DNA of 55,817 nucleotides from Terribacillus saccharophilus (GCA_900110015.1 FOCD01000009.1:1-55817); one strand, 5' to 3'. Shown: positions 19,555-30,448, numbered from the stretch's first letter. Numbers and translations: made by a program. Notes: generated by a model from the letters alone, not told the origin.

Positions 19555-20154
19555 TTACCTCCTTGCTCTGCGCAGTGAAGCAAGTGCTTTCTTTGCTATA
19601 TTCTTCATTTTACTATAGATACCTGCTAATTTGGAGTAAATTTTTCGGTACTTTTTTGGCGTCATTCTCCACACCAGCCGCCCAATTAAACGTATCGGGT
19701 AGAGGAGTATAAGCAGAACCAACCGTATCAATTTCCATACGAGCGTCACCACTCCTCCTATCAGCAGCAGGAGGCCTTGGAGCAGCAAACGGATTGGTGT
19801 CAGGATAAGTACCTGTAAAATCCTTCTGACAATCAGTATAGTCCGCCGGATGACACGGATAAGCCATTCGAGCACCCGTCGATAGCTTGTCTGGAATAAA
19901 GCTCTATATCCCGCAAAACCACATAACAATGCTAAAAGAATATAAAAGCGCATTTCCCCCTGGTTCACTTGAAACAGCAGGAAAAACAACAGCAAAGTCT
20001 GCAGCAGCCAGAAGCCGCATTCCATGATGTAACGCATGAAGACCTGTTTCTTCCAGTGTCGTTCAAAGCGGCGGAACGTATCCATGGCTGCACCAAGATA
20101 AACCCCGCCGGCAATCATCGACACTATGGTGAGGAATTGGACAGTGAGCGTCAT
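19555..20154 (-). CDS. yabQ: Spore cortex biosynthesis protein YabQ
   Basis: 199-residue multi-spanning membrane protein. The N-terminal FLTIVSMIAGGVYLGAAMDTFRR block is typical of YabQ, and several hydrophobic helices with basic loops follow. In B. subtilis YabQ is made in the mother cell, localises to the outer forespore membrane and is needed for cortex formation. It overlaps yabP by 4 nt and lies just ahead of divIC, so sporulation and division genes share an operon. Confidence 0.92.
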   Translation of the reverse strand: MTLTVQFLTIVSMIAGGVYLGAAMDTFRRFERHWKKQVFMRYIMECGFWLLQTLLLFFLLFQVNQGEMRFYILLALLCGFAGYRALFQTSYRRVLEWLIRVIRRTILIVRRILQVLILTPIRLLLQGLLLLIGGVVTLVWKLIRLVLLILLYPIRLIGRLVWRMTPKKYRKIYSKLAGIYSKMKNIAKKALASLRRARR

Positions 20155-20438
20155 TTGAAGAGCTTGCTAAAGATTCCTTTAGCCTTTTCCCCATTATGCT
20201 CATCCAAATAGGATAGCTCTTGGATTTTGCCTTTGATTGATACCTTCCCCTCCTGCAAATCAAGGTTCTTCATATGCAGGTTGCTCCCGCGAATGATCAT
20301 ATAGCCCATCTCAGTCTGGAGCAGGAATTCTTCGCTATCAAAGCTGTCCACTTCCTTCACACCGCTGATCTCGAGCGATTTCCGATTGAACATCTTTATA
20401 TCATGATCCGCTTGGGTTTTCCGGGTTTGATCCATCAT
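20151..20438 (-). CDS. yabP: Sporulation protein YabP
   Basis: 95 residues of the YabP/YqfC family, with the LEISGVKEVDSFDSEEFLL and LHMKNLDLQEGKVSIKGKI blocks. Made during sporulation and associated with coat/cortex assembly genes; its biochemical role is unknown. It sits between rqcP and yabQ as in B. subtilis and is probably translationally coupled to yabQ. Confidence 0.93.
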   Translation of the reverse strand: MMDQTRKTQADHDIKMFNRKSLEISGVKEVDSFDSEEFLLQTEMGYMIIRGSNLHMKNLDLQEGKVSIKGKIQELSYLDEHNGEKAKGIFSKLFK

Positions 20439-20495
20439 TACCGCCTCCCTTTATCCCTAACAATCTATGAAGAAAGGGACAAGGTTAGAACGGGT

Positions 20496-20753
20496 TTATT
20501 GTACAGGCTCTTCCTTTTTCACTGTGTACAGTGTCGCAGCATCTTCCTTCTTAACTGCTTCCTTCAGCTGCTGTACCTCAATCGTAAGCAGCTTCTGACC
20601 GAAACGGATCGCCATCTCATCTCCAACTGCTACATTCGTTGAAGCCTTCGCCTGGACGCCGTTGATCGTTATACGGCCTTGATCGGCCACTTCTTTTGCC
20701 AATGTCCGGCGTTTGATCAATCGTGAGACTTTTAGGAATTTATCTAAACGCAT
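20496..20753 (-). CDS. rqcP: RqcP (YabO), S4-domain ribosome quality-control factor
   Basis: 85-residue S4 RNA-binding protein ([20 protein letters not shown] start, then the INGVQAKAS turn). In B. subtilis RqcP stabilises the P-site tRNA on stalled 50S subunits during C-terminal poly-alanine tailing with RqcH. The start at ATG 20753 has GGAAG 8 nt upstream and gives the same N terminus as B. subtilis. A GTG three codons earlier is possible. It follows yabN by 1 nt. Confidence 0.94.
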   Translation of the reverse strand: MRLDKFLKVSRLIKRRTLAKEVADQGRITINGVQAKASTNVAVGDEMAIRFGQKLLTIEVQQLKEAVKKEDAATLYTVKKEEPVQ

Positions 20754-20754
20754 A

Positions 20755-22071
20755 TCATTCACTTCCTTTATCCGTACTTTTCTTTCCCTCTATTACTTGA
20801 TGTAAAGCAATTTCTGGATTTATTTTATAATAGCCCGCATATGAAGCAATAGCAAACAGAAGCTCTCCAACGACATTTTCATCTACCTCTGCCTCTGATG
20901 CCCTTCTGCTAAACTCAGCCAACAGCTGCGCCAAATTAGATGGAGAAGGTTTCTGCTTGCCAATGTCTGCTGCTTTCATCAGCTCCGGCTGCAGAGATTC
21001 TTCATCTTGCTCTAGTTCATACTCTGCCTTTTCTTCTTGCTTAATAGCTTCCCAGCTCTTGCTCAGTTCTTCTTCAGTTTCCAAAACTGCCTCTCCGAAA
21101 ACATGAGGATGACGGCGAATCATCTTTTCAGTCACACTTCGAATGACATCTTCAATAGAGAAGTAACCATCATCTTCACCGATTTGACTGTGCAGCATAA
21201 CCTGGAGCAGTACATCCCCGAGCTCCTCGATAAGATTCTCATCGTCATCCTTGTTGATAGCATCAATCAATTCGTACGCCTCTTCTATTAAATATCGGCG
21301 TAAAGATTCATGAGTTTGTTTTTGATCCCATGGACAGCCTCCTGGACCTCTCAGCGTCTGGATAACCTCACGTAATCTGTAGAACTTGTGATTCATCTCC
21401 AAGGAAACTGCTGGCGGTACATACACACTCATCAAGTTGCTGAATTCTACACTCCTGTCCAAGTCCTCCAGCATTACAGTTTTGATGCTCTCATCCGAGC
21501 TGCCTACTGCGTCTACAATCGTAATCGGATATTCCGGCGGTAAATCCTCCAATAGCTCCAGTTTTACTTCCGAAGCAACCATTTGATCATACACCTGACA
21601 GAAGATGAGATGTTGTCTGTATTCCAGCTCATCGCGTTTGAATGACGTAGCATCGACGAACTGGAAGCCATCAATCGGATCAATTCGCAGCGCAGAGAAC
21701 AAATCATCCAAAAAGCTCTGCCCTCCGATAATCTTCACGTCTACTTCTTGTTGAGCCAATAGCAGCTGAACTGTCATTTCAGCTAGCATCGGATGACCCG
21801 GAACCGCATAAATCAACGAACCTTCCTCTGCTTGTCGGAATAAACTATTTGCTATTTCTTCATAGACCGATTGAAAATCTGGATGATTTTCGTAAATTTC
21901 GTCATAGGAATGGAACTCCACCCCTTCTTCCTCCAATGTTCTGACAACAGGATGATCCTTCGTTCTTACAAAGATAGGTTCTCCATGCTCTTTTAATTTC
22001 TTATATATTCCTAGTGACAACTGATTTATATCACCACCACCAAGACCGACAACTTCAATAGTGTGCTTCAT
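20755..22071 (-). CDS. yabN: YabN: tetrapyrrole methylase-MazG pyrophosphohydrolase fusion
   Basis: 438 residues in two domains. Residues 1-220 are a SAM-dependent tetrapyrrole methylase-like fold ([25 protein letters not shown]). Residues 225-430 are a MazG NTP pyrophosphohydrolase with [26 protein letters not shown] and [10 protein letters not shown] metal-binding segments. MazG proteins hydrolyse aberrant or excess NTPs. The B. subtilis homologue is about 50 residues longer. It overlaps yabM by 4 nt. Confidence 0.94.
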   Translation of the reverse strand: MKHTIEVVGLGGGDINQLSLGIYKKLKEHGEPIFVRTKDHPVVRTLEEEGVEFHSYDEIYENHPDFQSVYEEIANSLFRQAEEGSLIYAVPGHPMLAEMTVQLLLAQQEVDVKIIGGQSFLDDLFSALRIDPIDGFQFVDATSFKRDELEYRQHLIFCQVYDQMVASEVKLELLEDLPPEYPITIVDAVGSSDESIKTVMLEDLDRSVEFSNLMSVYVPPAVSLEMNHKFYRLREVIQTLRGPGGCPWDQKQTHESLRRYLIEEAYELIDAINKDDDENLIEELGDVLLQVMLHSQIGEDDGYFSIEDVIRSVTEKMIRRHPHVFGEAVLETEEELSKSWEAIKQEEKAEYELEQDEESLQPELMKAADIGKQKPSPSNLAQLLAEFSRRASEAEVDENVVGELLFAIASYAGYYKINPEIALHQVIEGKKSTDKGSE

Positions 22072-23648
22072 TTTACTTTTCTCCCTTCTAAGCGCAGTAA
22101 GTGTTTGCTAAATGGCAACGATTCTAACTCTGATCGATTGAATGCCCCTGTCTTTATCAAGGCTATTCCATACAATAAAGCACCAACGATGACCGCAAAC
22201 AATACATACCCCAATAACAAAATTCGTGTTTTCACGTGAAACAATTCGACGGCAGCTACATATAAAAGTCCGACAGCGACAAGCATGGACAATAATCCGA
22301 CAAATAAACTTCTCCATGGAAGCTGGAATAATTTAATCTCCGGCAGATAGCGTTTCAGTAGATACATATTGCAAGCTAAAATGCATGCCACAGTAATGAC
22401 AGTCGCCAATGATGCGCCCATTATTCCATAGATCGGAACAAGCCATATATTCAAAAACCACTTTAAGAGAAAACCGGCTGCGATTATAGCAGCTGTTTGT
22501 TTCCACTTTCCCAAAGTCTCTAACATCGAGGCTGTCGTCAATGTGAGCGAACAAACAAAGATCGTCAGCGTGAATACCTGCAAAGAATATGTACCGACAT
22601 CATCCTTAAACAGCAGTTCGTTGACTAGCGGAAACAGAGCAATCAATCCCGCTGTTGCTGCGATTGATAATAGGAAGCTGAGCTTCCACCCACTATACAG
22701 CAAATACATAACAGCAGTCTTCTCGCTTATCAACTGATCCTTCGTTATAGACGGCACGAATGCTAATGCCAGAGAGGAACCGACGACGATACCTAATTGG
22801 ACTAGCGGCTGTCCTCGATCATATATCCCTTTCCATTCACGTGCTTCATCCAAACGCAAACCATGATCCAGCAATCCAGAAACAAGCGTGAAAGCATCGG
22901 CAAACTGTAATAACAGCAATAGCATATAGTTTAGACAAATAAAAAGGCCGTATACGAGGATTGTCTTTATGATATATCTCCATGGAAGGCGCTGCTCCAC
23001 CGATGAAATAATCGGCTCTTTCCTCATATAAAGGCAAAGTATTACGATACCAAAGCACGCCCCTACTAGGGATGCCAGTGCAGCTTTAGCTCCTATATCG
23101 TACAAATCACTCCCTGAACGAACAAGCAGGAATGTGACGGCAAGAATCAAGCCTACACGGACAAGCTGCTCCACTACTTGTGAAACAGCTGTTGGCGTCA
23201 TATTCTGCTTTCCTTGATAAACACCTCGTAAGATCGAAGTAAATGGAACTGCCAAGAAAATGAAAGCTGCTGCTTGGAGTGGTTTCTCCAAAGCTGGATC
23301 ACCCATCAGCCCGGCTATTTGCGGTGCTGCCATATACAGCAAAGCAAATGTAATCACAGCCAGACCGAGCAAGAAAATCCCTATCGGTAAATAAAACGAA
23401 CGAAGAGACGGCGATGTGCTGCGGTACCGATCGGCCACTAGCCTGGACACCGCTGCCGGAATACCGTATAGAGCTAGACTTGCTGCTATCCCGAGAAATG
23501 GATATACCTGCTGATAGATATAGAATCCCTTATCTCCTACTATATTTTGAAACGGGACTCGATAGCCCGCACTTAAAATCTTACTGATCAAACCAGCGAC
23601 AGCCAGCACAAAAGCACCATGAAACAGCCGCTTCATCCCTAACCCCAT
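22068..23648 (-). CDS. yabM: YabM, MATE/PST-type lipid-linked flippase family
   Basis: 526 residues with about 14 hydrophobic helices, in the polysaccharide/MurJ-like flippase superfamily related to SpoVB. The start at ATG 23648 has GGAGG 9 nt upstream. The B. subtilis homologue lies between spoVT and yabN. It presumably moves lipid-linked sugar precursors across the membrane (inference; the substrate is unknown). It heads the yabM-yabN-rqcP-yabP-yabQ-divIC-yabR run. Confidence 0.92.
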   Translation of the reverse strand: MGLGMKRLFHGAFVLAVAGLISKILSAGYRVPFQNIVGDKGFYIYQQVYPFLGIAASLALYGIPAAVSRLVADRYRSTSPSLRSFYLPIGIFLLGLAVITFALLYMAAPQIAGLMGDPALEKPLQAAAFIFLAVPFTSILRGVYQGKQNMTPTAVSQVVEQLVRVGLILAVTFLLVRSGSDLYDIGAKAALASLVGACFGIVILCLYMRKEPIISSVEQRLPWRYIIKTILVYGLFICLNYMLLLLLQFADAFTLVSGLLDHGLRLDEAREWKGIYDRGQPLVQLGIVVGSSLALAFVPSITKDQLISEKTAVMYLLYSGWKLSFLLSIAATAGLIALFPLVNELLFKDDVGTYSLQVFTLTIFVCSLTLTTASMLETLGKWKQTAAIIAAGFLLKWFLNIWLVPIYGIMGASLATVITVACILACNMYLLKRYLPEIKLFQLPWRSLFVGLLSMLVAVGLLYVAAVELFHVKTRILLLGYVLFAVIVGALLYGIALIKTGAFNRSELESLPFSKHLLRLEGRKVK

Positions 23649-23679
23649 CCGATGATTCCTCCAAACTTTTCCTATTGGG

Positions 23680-23708
23680 ATTATACCATATAGCATATTC
23701 TGCTTTAA
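23680..23708 (-). promoter_or_regulatory. yabM promoter (sigma-A, extended -10)
   Basis: Minus strand -10 TATAAT (23680-23685) with an upstream TGG (extended -10), 17-bp spacer and weak -35 TTAAAG (23703-23708). Confidence 0.5.
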
Positions 23709-23773
23709 CTTTGAGCAAGATCCTATACGACTTGTTTCCGTTAAAGAAATATGCTGGGTATGAGGTGAACAGC

Positions 23774-24988
23774 ATGTACAAGGACATTATCAATAATAAA
23801 AAAGCAGTCTACTACTTTTCAGGAGGAGCAGTATCCCAAATCGGTGATATCTTATCTGGATTAGCCTTCCTGTTTCTCGCTTATCGTATGACTGGCTCAA
23901 GTATACATACAACAATTGTTGCCATTGCAGAAACTACACCATACCTTCTTTTCGGATTATTCGGCGGAGCTTTGGCAGACCACATCAACAGAAGAAATGT
24001 AATGGTAATCATTGACCTAATCAGACTGATCGTTCTTACTATAATCATCTTTTTCTACATACAGGATTGGTTAACCTACCCTCACCTTCTCGTTGGAGGT
24101 TTCCTGCTTCAGTGCTGTGGATGTTTTTTTAATCCGGCTCACCGAGCAGTACTCCCTGCGATAATCCCAGAAGAAAAACTATCAGCTGCTAATAGTGCTT
24201 GGGACACAATTCAACGTACTGCTTCCTTAATCGGTCCGATACTCGCAGCTTGGCTGCTGGCGAGTGCTGATATCATCTACTTTTTTGTAATAGATGCAGC
24301 TTCCTACGCAATCAGCGCTCTTTGCCTATCTCGTTTGCCCACTATGCCTCCAACCAGTATGGAAGGCCGGCTGTCTATTGCATCCCTTTATAGATCTGTA
24401 TTCGATTTCTTTAAATGGATAAGTAAGAAGCCTGTCCTACTGCATCTATACATCACTACCTTTTTTGTGGTCTTTTTCAACACTTGGGTATGGCAGGTTG
24501 GCATTTTACTTGCTTTCGAGGAAATAACACAAAATGGAGAACCATGGTATAACGCCCTTCAGATCGCTTTTGGTATCGGAGCAACAATAATCAGCATGCT
24601 AATTCCGCTACTGATAAAAAGATTGGACATGAAAAAATATATTCTCGGATGCGTTATATGGGGTCTTGGAATCAGTATAATCGGTTCTGCTTACATGGTA
24701 CCATTCTTCTTTGTCGGCGCTATCCTCATAGGTATAGGCCTTCCAATAAGCAGCCTAACCAGGGTGTATCTTATACAGACTCATGTGCCAAAAGTGATGC
24801 TGGGAAGGGCATTCAGCTCAAATGCTGTACTCCTGTATGCAGCAAATACACTATCCCTGGCACTATATGCTGTTTTATTATCTTTCCTATCCATTCGCAG
24901 CCTCATCCTGGTGAGCGGAGCGGGTATTTTAGTAATTGTGTGTTTTTATATGTTAGGTATGTTTTTCCGAAAAAAACCGGGAGTCTGA
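23774..24988 (+). CDS. MFS transporter (12 TM, EntS/MacA-like)
   Basis: 404 residues with about 12 hydrophobic helices. MFS motif A is in GGALADHINRRNVM, and the helix 4-5 segment FNPAHRAVLPAIIPEEKLSAANS is typical of the EntS-like exporter group. The ATG at 23774 has GAGG 8 nt upstream. The substrate is unknown. It is inserted between yabM and spoVT and faces an AraC gene tail-to-tail; their 3' ends share 43 bp (24946-24988) in different frames. The AraC protein could regulate it (inference). Confidence 0.9.
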   Translation: MYKDIINNKKAVYYFSGGAVSQIGDILSGLAFLFLAYRMTGSSIHTTIVAIAETTPYLLFGLFGGALADHINRRNVMVIIDLIRLIVLTIIIFFYIQDWLTYPHLLVGGFLLQCCGCFFNPAHRAVLPAIIPEEKLSAANSAWDTIQRTASLIGPILAAWLLASADIIYFFVIDAASYAISALCLSRLPTMPPTSMEGRLSIASLYRSVFDFFKWISKKPVLLHLYITTFFVVFFNTWVWQVGILLAFEEITQNGEPWYNALQIAFGIGATIISMLIPLLIKRLDMKKYILGCVIWGLGISIIGSAYMVPFFFVGAILIGIGLPISSLTRVYLIQTHVPKVMLGRAFSSNAVLLYAANTLSLALYAVLLSFLSIRSLILVSGAGILVIVCFYMLGMFFRKKPGV

Positions 24989-25749
24989 CCGTAGATACGC
25001 CTAAATACTGCGTGGTAAGAAGCTACATTTTTAAATCCTACTTGCATGGCGATGGAAAGGATGGAATCGTCAGTTTGACGGAGCAGAACCTGGCTTTGGA
25101 TAACACGATATATTTGCAACCAGCTATAAGGAGACAGACCTGTTTCCTTTTTAAAAAGGTGACTGAATTGATATTTCCCTAGCTGTGTCAACTGCACCAT
25201 CTCATCCAATGTCCAATCTTGCTGATAACTTTGTTTCAAAGCATCCAGAACGCCATGTACGGTTGGTTCATACCCTTTGATGTCCCACTTATCACTATGA
25301 GATCCTGGTACAAGGCGGAGCAGAACCATCGTAAGCTGGATCCAGCTGTTCTCCAGCCAAAGAGCTTTTTCCTTTTCTTCAGCTGCCATTCTCCAATATA
25401 GATGAGTCGTGGAAAACCATTGTTGAAGGAGTGGGTGTTTACATGCCACTAAAGCGAACATAGGATCCATTGCACTTCCGCTCAGCTCTTGTGCTACCTT
25501 TGTTACAAAAGCTGGCTTCAATTCAACAATCCACTTTTCTGACGTATGGCGGAGCTGCTTATGTATCTCATGCGGATTAAGGAGCATAGCCTCACCATCA
25601 GACAGTTCCATGTTATGTTTTTGAAATCGGTAGGCGGCATGACCACTAGGGCTGAAAATCAATTTATACGTATCATCATCTCGCCAGTTTCTTTCACCGA
25701 GCATTGTTGTCCGGTTCAATAAGAGACCATTTGTATGCTCCTCTATCAT
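24946..25749 (-). CDS. AraC-family transcriptional regulator
   Basis: 267 residues. The N-terminal part has a cupin-like ligand domain (SPSGHAAYRF, LLNPHEIHKQLRH). The C-terminal 100 residues form a double helix-turn-helix, with LGKYQFSHLFKKETGLSPYS and a second unit ILSIAMQVGFKNVASYHAVF ending in the usual RRIYGQTPG. The ligand is unknown. The gene converges on the MFS gene and its last 14 codons lie within the MFS coding sequence. It is an insertion relative to B. subtilis. Confidence 0.9.
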   Translation of the reverse strand: MIEEHTNGLLLNRTTMLGERNWRDDDTYKLIFSPSGHAAYRFQKHNMELSDGEAMLLNPHEIHKQLRHTSEKWIVELKPAFVTKVAQELSGSAMDPMFALVACKHPLLQQWFSTTHLYWRMAAEEKEKALWLENSWIQLTMVLLRLVPGSHSDKWDIKGYEPTVHGVLDALKQSYQQDWTLDEMVQLTQLGKYQFSHLFKKETGLSPYSWLQIYRVIQSQVLLRQTDDSILSIAMQVGFKNVASYHAVFRRIYGQTPGFFRKNIPNI

Positions 25750-25781
25750 AAGCTCTCCTCCTCTTTTGGATTAGCTTAGCA

Positions 25782-25818
25782 TAAAAAGAATCCCGCAACA
25801 TAATTAGTTGCGGGATTC
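25782..25818 (-). terminator. spoVT terminator
   Basis: 11-bp GC-rich stem (AATCCCGCAAC with GTTGCGGGATT) followed by CUUUUUAU on the minus strand, just past the spoVT stop. Confidence 0.9.
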
Positions 25819-25826
25819 CATCTTTA

Positions 25827-26363
25827 CTATTCCATCTGTCTTGCAAGGAAATTAGCAGCTGTTTCTGCTGCTTTTTCTTCGACTTTGCTAAGTTCGCCAT
25901 CATTACGGCTCACAATAATAACACATCCAATTGGGTCGCCGCTGGCAATAATCGGACTGACCACATATGCTGCAATTTCTTCTTCCCTGTCTTCTACAAG
26001 GTCTACACTGCCTGCTTGATTATTAGTTGTAGTTGTCCTTTCCATCATCGCCTTTTCGACAACCGAACCAATGCCTTTATTCATGTATTCTTTCTTCGAT
26101 TCTCCTGCAACTGCAATATATTCATCGCGGTCACAAATCAGGACTCCATGATCAATCGAAGTAAATAATGCTTCCGCGTATTCTTTTGCGAAGTCACCCA
26201 ACTCACTAATCGGAGAGTATTTCTTTAAAATAACCTCACCATCACGGTCCACAAAGATCTCCAGCGGATCTCCTTCTCTAATGCGCAGTGTCCGGCGTAT
26301 TTCCTTCGGGATAACAACTCGTCCCAAGTCATCGATTCTACGTACGATTCCTGTAGCCTTCAT
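25827..26363 (-). CDS. spoVT: Stage V sporulation protein T
   Basis: 178-residue forespore regulator that modulates sigma-G-dependent genes. The N-terminal AbrB-type swapped-hairpin DNA-binding domain (MKATGIVRRIDDLGRVVIPK) is followed by a GAF-like domain (about residues 60-175). Full length and highly conserved. A well-formed sigma-G promoter lies about 90 bp upstream. It is monocistronic, with its own terminator. Confidence 0.97.
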   Translation of the reverse strand: MKATGIVRRIDDLGRVVIPKEIRRTLRIREGDPLEIFVDRDGEVILKKYSPISELGDFAKEYAEALFTSIDHGVLICDRDEYIAVAGESKKEYMNKGIGSVVEKAMMERTTTTNNQAGSVDLVEDREEEIAAYVVSPIIASGDPIGCVIIVSRNDGELSKVEEKAAETAANFLARQME

Positions 26364-26452
26364 CTTCCAATGCCTCTCTTTCTGTATCCTAAGCTGCTCT
26401 GGGGTATTTTCTACTTATTATGAAGAAAAGAAGAATTCACCAGTTGTGCTGT

Positions 26453-26482
26453 TAGTATGATACACATCGGCATTACTATACA
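26453..26482 (-). promoter_or_regulatory. spoVT promoter (sigma-G)
   Basis: Minus strand -35 TGTATA (26477-26482), 17-bp spacer, and -10 CATACTA (26453-26459), an exact match to the sigma-G consensus. This agrees with known sigma-G control of spoVT in B. subtilis. Confidence 0.82.
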
Positions 26483-26512
26483 TTTCCTTTTAAAATTTCT
26501 AGTATCGGAAGT

Positions 26513-29500
26513 TTAACTAGCTCTCTTTAGATCGCGTATAGCTTGGATGAACTCTTCCGCAATCTCATATCGGCGTCCATACGAGTTTCGATCCCAATTA
26601 AAGACGATCTTCAATTTCTTATCCTCTGTACCAAGCTGGACCATCCGGCCGTATTGATTAGCGAATTCGAACAACTTGCTGCCGTCAACATGCTGGCTCA
26701 TATCGGAATCGACCAAAATCTCCATACGCTGCTTTTTCTTCTTCTCGCTGATGCTTTCGATTTTTTCCCGTTTTGCATACATCTTCAAAGAAGTAACGTG
26801 GAAGAGGTTGCCCACTTCTTCAGGATAGTCACCGAATCGATCGATCAGTTCTTCCCGTAAGTCATGAATTTCCTCTTGAGATGTACAGCTCTGGAAACGT
26901 TTATACATGTCGATTTTCTGTTTCTCATCGTTAATATAAGATTCCGGAATATACGCATTGATATCCAGATCAAGCTCTACCTCGAATGGTTTGATTTCTT
27001 CTGCAGGTTTACCTGCCTTCCTTGCTTCCACTGCTTCCGTAAGCATCTGGGAGTACATATCAAAACCTACGGAATCGATAAAGCCGTGCTGCTGAGAACC
27101 GAGCAAGTTACCTGCTCCGCGAATGGACAAATCTCGCATCGCAATTTTGAATCCTGAACCCAGTTCAGTAAATTCTTTGATTGCCTGCAGACGCTTTTCC
27201 GCAACCTCTGTTAACACTTTATCCTGCTGGTAGGTGAAGTAAGCATATGCCACGCGATTGGAACGTCCTACTCGACCGCGTAATTGGTATAGCTGACTAA
27301 GTCCCATTCTGTCTGCATTATCAACAATCAATGTGTTCACATTCGGGATATCCACACCTGTTTCAATGATAGTCGTGCTGACAAGAACATCATATTCTCC
27401 TTCAAGGAAGGCGAGCATAACACTTTCCAGCTCCGATTCATTCATTTGACCATGCGCAAATGCGACTCTGGCATCATCAACCAAAGCTGCGATTTCCTGT
27501 GCTTTACGCTCTATATTTTCCACCTTGTTATAAAGGAAGAATACCTGACCATCCCGAGCCATTTCACGTTCAATAGCCTCGCGGATAAAGACTGGATTAT
27601 ACTCCATAACATACGTTTGAATCGGGAACCTATTTTCAGGTGGTGTTTCGATAACAGATAGATCGCGAACACCTAGCATGGACATATGCAATGTACGCGG
27701 AATTGGTGTAGCAGTCAAAGTCAGCACATCCACATTCGTCTTCAGCTGTTTTAGTTTTTCTTTGTGTTTTACACCAAAGCGCTGCTCTTCATCAACGACT
27801 AATAGCCCCAGATCTTTATAGACGATGTCCTTGGATAATAGTCGGTGAGTACCTACGACTACATCAACTACGCCGCTCTTCAAATCTTTGATTACCTCGT
27901 TTTGCTGCTTACGCGTACGGAAACGGCTCATCAGTCCTACGTTGATTGCGTGGTCCTGGAATCTTTCCAGAATCGTCTCATAATGCTGCTGCGCTAAAAT
28001 GGTTGTCGGTACTAGGATTGCCACCTGCTTACCATCAGCAATAGCCTTGAACGCTGCACGAATAGCTACTTCTGTTTTGCCGTATCCGACATCACCGCAA
28101 AGCAGCCTGTCCATTGGCCGTTCGCGTTCCATATCTTGTTTGATTTCATCAATGGTACGCAGCTGATCCTCAGTTTCTTGATAAGGAAATGCTGCTTCGA
28201 ATTCCCGCTGCATCTCTGTGTCTTCTGAAAACGCATATCCTTTGGAAGCTTCCCTCTCGGCATAAAGCTTGATCAGCTCATCCGCAATATCTTCCACAGA
28301 CGATTGAACTCTGCTTTTAACCTTCTTCCATTCTGTTCCGCCAAGCTTATAAAGCTTCGGTTCTTTTCCTTCTGATCCAACATACTTTTGCACAAGATCA
28401 ATTTGATCAATTGGCACAAATAACTTATCGTCTCCGGAATAGCGGATCAGCATGAAATCCTTGCGCAAATCCTGCACCTGCAATGTCTCAATACCAACAT
28501 AGCGGCCAATACCATGGTTTGCATGGACAACGTAGTCGCCTACAGCCAGCTCCTGGTAGCTCTTAATCCGCTCTGCATTGGATATTTTCTGCTTCCGTTT
28601 CGGTCTTGCTGAACGCTTTTTAAATAGTTCGTTCTCTGTCAGCACTGCTAGTTTGTGAAAAGGCAGCTCAAAACCGCTGCTGATATTACCGATTAAAATA
28701 GTCGGTGTACTCACTGGCAAGGAAACGCGCTCTGCAATGACTGCTTCCATATCGTAATCAGCTAGAACAGCCTGAATTTTCTCTGCACGCTGCTGGGTAG
28801 GTGCCATTAAGATAGTAGAATAATTGCTCTTTTCCCACCGCTCCAGTTCATTTTTCAGCAAATGCATTTGTCCATGGAATTGCTGCATAGCCCTGCATGT
28901 TACATTCACAATATTTTGAGGCTGCGTATTCGATATATGACGCAGGAACACACTCAAATACAAACGCGGCTGCTTCATTTTCTGCAGTACTTCATGCCAG
29001 TCAAACGACAATTTTAGCTGTCTTACGGTTTGATGCGCTTCCAGCAGACTCTGATGCCATTCTGCTTCCTCTTCATCGAGCCGATTAGCTGTTTCTTGGA
29101 TCCGGCTCATTTCATCAAGGATAATATAGCCACCTTCACCAAGATAATCTAATAGACTAGCTGGCTGCTCATAGAAATAGCCTGCATACTTGGCCATGCC
29201 TTGAAATCGCTCTTGCTGACGTAACCTTTCAAGATCTTGACTGACAGCCTCTAGAACTTGCTGCTTATGCTCATCTGCCTGCAGCTTGCCTATTGTTTCC
29301 CCTAATGCTTTCTCCAATCGATCTGCTGCTCTGGCAATGTCTTCACTATCGATGAGTAATTCCGTAGCAGGACCTACTTCGACCGAATCTTTTTTCTCCA
29401 AAGAGCGCTGCGTGTCCGAATCAAAGTAACGGATGGAATCGACTTCGGTATCGAATAATTCAATTCTGATCGGATTGGATTCCGTTAATGGATAAATATC

Positions 29501-30043
29501 TAATATCCCTCCGCGCAGACTGTACTCTCCTGGTGAAGCAACCATATCTGTACGTTCGTATCCCATATCGACCAATGCGCGTAAGTAGTGCTCTAAATCA
29601 ATTTCTTCTCCAACACGAAAAGCCAGCTGATAGCTTTCCCATTTAGCTGGTTGTGGCAGTATTCTTTTTAATGCAGCAGCCGGAGCTACTAGGATGCCAT
29701 TCTCGCTTTGCTTCCAATTCCGCAAAGCATCCAAACGTTGTGAGCGAAGCTCCGGACTGGAGATGGCAATTTCTGATGCTAATAATTCATTCACAGGATA
29801 CAGGTACACATTTGAATGCGTACTCAGCTCCAATAAATCTTCATATAGTGTCTGAGCCTGAGTCAGCTGATGGGTAACTAGGATTACCTTTCGTCTTATG
29901 GAATCCTGCAGAACAGTTGCCAGTACTCCCCTTGCTGAACCAGACAATCCTGTCAAAAGCTGTTCATCCATCCCAGACTTTATCCCATTGATGACTGATT
30001 GTATGTCATCCTGAGTTGAGATAAATTGCTTGATCTCTTGCAT
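26513..30043 (-). CDS. mfd: Transcription-repair coupling factor
   Basis: 1176-residue SF2 translocase that removes stalled RNA polymerase at DNA lesions and recruits UvrA. The N-terminal UvrB-like region is followed by the RNA-polymerase-interacting domain ([20 protein letters not shown]). The RecG-like motor has Walker [11 protein letters not shown] and DEEQ box DEEQRFG, and the TRCF C-terminal domain closes the protein. The ATG is preceded by AAGGAGG. In B. subtilis it lies between fin and spoVT, as here. Confidence 0.98.
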   Translation of the reverse strand: MQEIKQFISTQDDIQSVINGIKSGMDEQLLTGLSGSARGVLATVLQDSIRRKVILVTHQLTQAQTLYEDLLELSTHSNVYLYPVNELLASEIAISSPELRSQRLDALRNWKQSENGILVAPAAALKRILPQPAKWESYQLAFRVGEEIDLEHYLRALVDMGYERTDMVASPGEYSLRGGILDIYPLTESNPIRIELFDTEVDSIRYFDSDTQRSLEKKDSVEVGPATELLIDSEDIARAADRLEKALGETIGKLQADEHKQQVLEAVSQDLERLRQQERFQGMAKYAGYFYEQPASLLDYLGEGGYIILDEMSRIQETANRLDEEEAEWHQSLLEAHQTVRQLKLSFDWHEVLQKMKQPRLYLSVFLRHISNTQPQNIVNVTCRAMQQFHGQMHLLKNELERWEKSNYSTILMAPTQQRAEKIQAVLADYDMEAVIAERVSLPVSTPTILIGNISSGFELPFHKLAVLTENELFKKRSARPKRKQKISNAERIKSYQELAVGDYVVHANHGIGRYVGIETLQVQDLRKDFMLIRYSGDDKLFVPIDQIDLVQKYVGSEGKEPKLYKLGGTEWKKVKSRVQSSVEDIADELIKLYAEREASKGYAFSEDTEMQREFEAAFPYQETEDQLRTIDEIKQDMERERPMDRLLCGDVGYGKTEVAIRAAFKAIADGKQVAILVPTTILAQQHYETILERFQDHAINVGLMSRFRTRKQQNEVIKDLKSGVVDVVVGTHRLLSKDIVYKDLGLLVVDEEQRFGVKHKEKLKQLKTNVDVLTLTATPIPRTLHMSMLGVRDLSVIETPPENRFPIQTYVMEYNPVFIREAIEREMARDGQVFFLYNKVENIERKAQEIAALVDDARVAFAHGQMNESELESVMLAFLEGEYDVLVSTTIIETGVDIPNVNTLIVDNADRMGLSQLYQLRGRVGRSNRVAYAYFTYQQDKVLTEVAEKRLQAIKEFTELGSGFKIAMRDLSIRGAGNLLGSQQHGFIDSVGFDMYSQMLTEAVEARKAGKPAEEIKPFEVELDLDINAYIPESYINDEKQKIDMYKRFQSCTSQEEIHDLREELIDRFGDYPEEVGNLFHVTSLKMYAKREKIESISEKKKKQRMEILVDSDMSQHVDGSKLFEFANQYGRMVQLGTEDKKLKIVFNWDRNSYGRRYEIAEEFIQAIRDLKRAS

Positions 30044-30074
30044 AATGCCTCCTTCTGCTAGTACATGTCATAAG

Positions 30075-30104
30075 CAAAAAATGCCTTGGTTCACGCACCA
30101 AAGC
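30075..30104 (-). terminator. fin terminator
   Basis: 7-bp stem (30083-30089 with 30098-30104) followed by AUUUUUUG on the minus strand, about 30 bp after the fin stop. It may let mfd be transcribed independently. Confidence 0.7.
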
Positions 30105-30133
30105 TTTGTATGACAGCATTATTTAGCTTTACG

Positions 30134-30361
30134 TTATTGCATGAAATGATCCAGCTCATGATAATGCGGGTTTCGCTGCAGCGCATTTTCACAATCCTCA
30201 CATGCTACCTGACAAACGATATTACCCGAATCTATCTGCACCATTTCCTGATAGTCTGCTGCGGATAATCGATCCCATCCGAGCGCTTTGATATCCACCT
30301 TATATTCATCTAGCTCTGCTAGCTGTGTTTTGCAATGACGACAACGATAAACGATAGCCAT
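30134..30361 (-). CDS. fin: Fin (YabK), anti-sigma-F factor
   Basis: 75-residue zinc-binding protein with two CxxC pairs, CRHC (about residues 8-11) and CEDC (about 53-56), and the strongly conserved C terminus RNPHYHEL. In B. subtilis Fin is made under sigma-F and then blocks sigma-F, helping the switch to sigma-G. The ATG at 30361 has CGGAGG 7 nt upstream; a longer reading frame has no better start. A sigma-F-type promoter lies upstream. Confidence 0.94.
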   Translation of the reverse strand: MAIVYRCRHCKTQLAELDEYKVDIKALGWDRLSAADYQEMVQIDSGNIVCQVACEDCENALQRNPHYHELDHFMQ

Positions 30362-30396
30362 AGTTACGCCTCCGGGACTTAGATTTGACTCTGTCA

Positions 30397-30426
30397 AAGT
30401 CTGCCCGAAAGCGCATGGATTCATAC
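30397..30426 (-). promoter_or_regulatory. fin promoter (sigma-F type)
   Basis: Minus strand -35 GTATG (30422-30426), 15-bp spacer, -10 GGGCAGACTT (30397-30406), close to the sigma-F pattern GYATA-N15-GGNNANANTR. The same GTATG-N15-GG layout precedes csfB. Confidence 0.6.
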
Positions 30427-30448
30427 TTATCTTGTTGCAGTGTATGAA

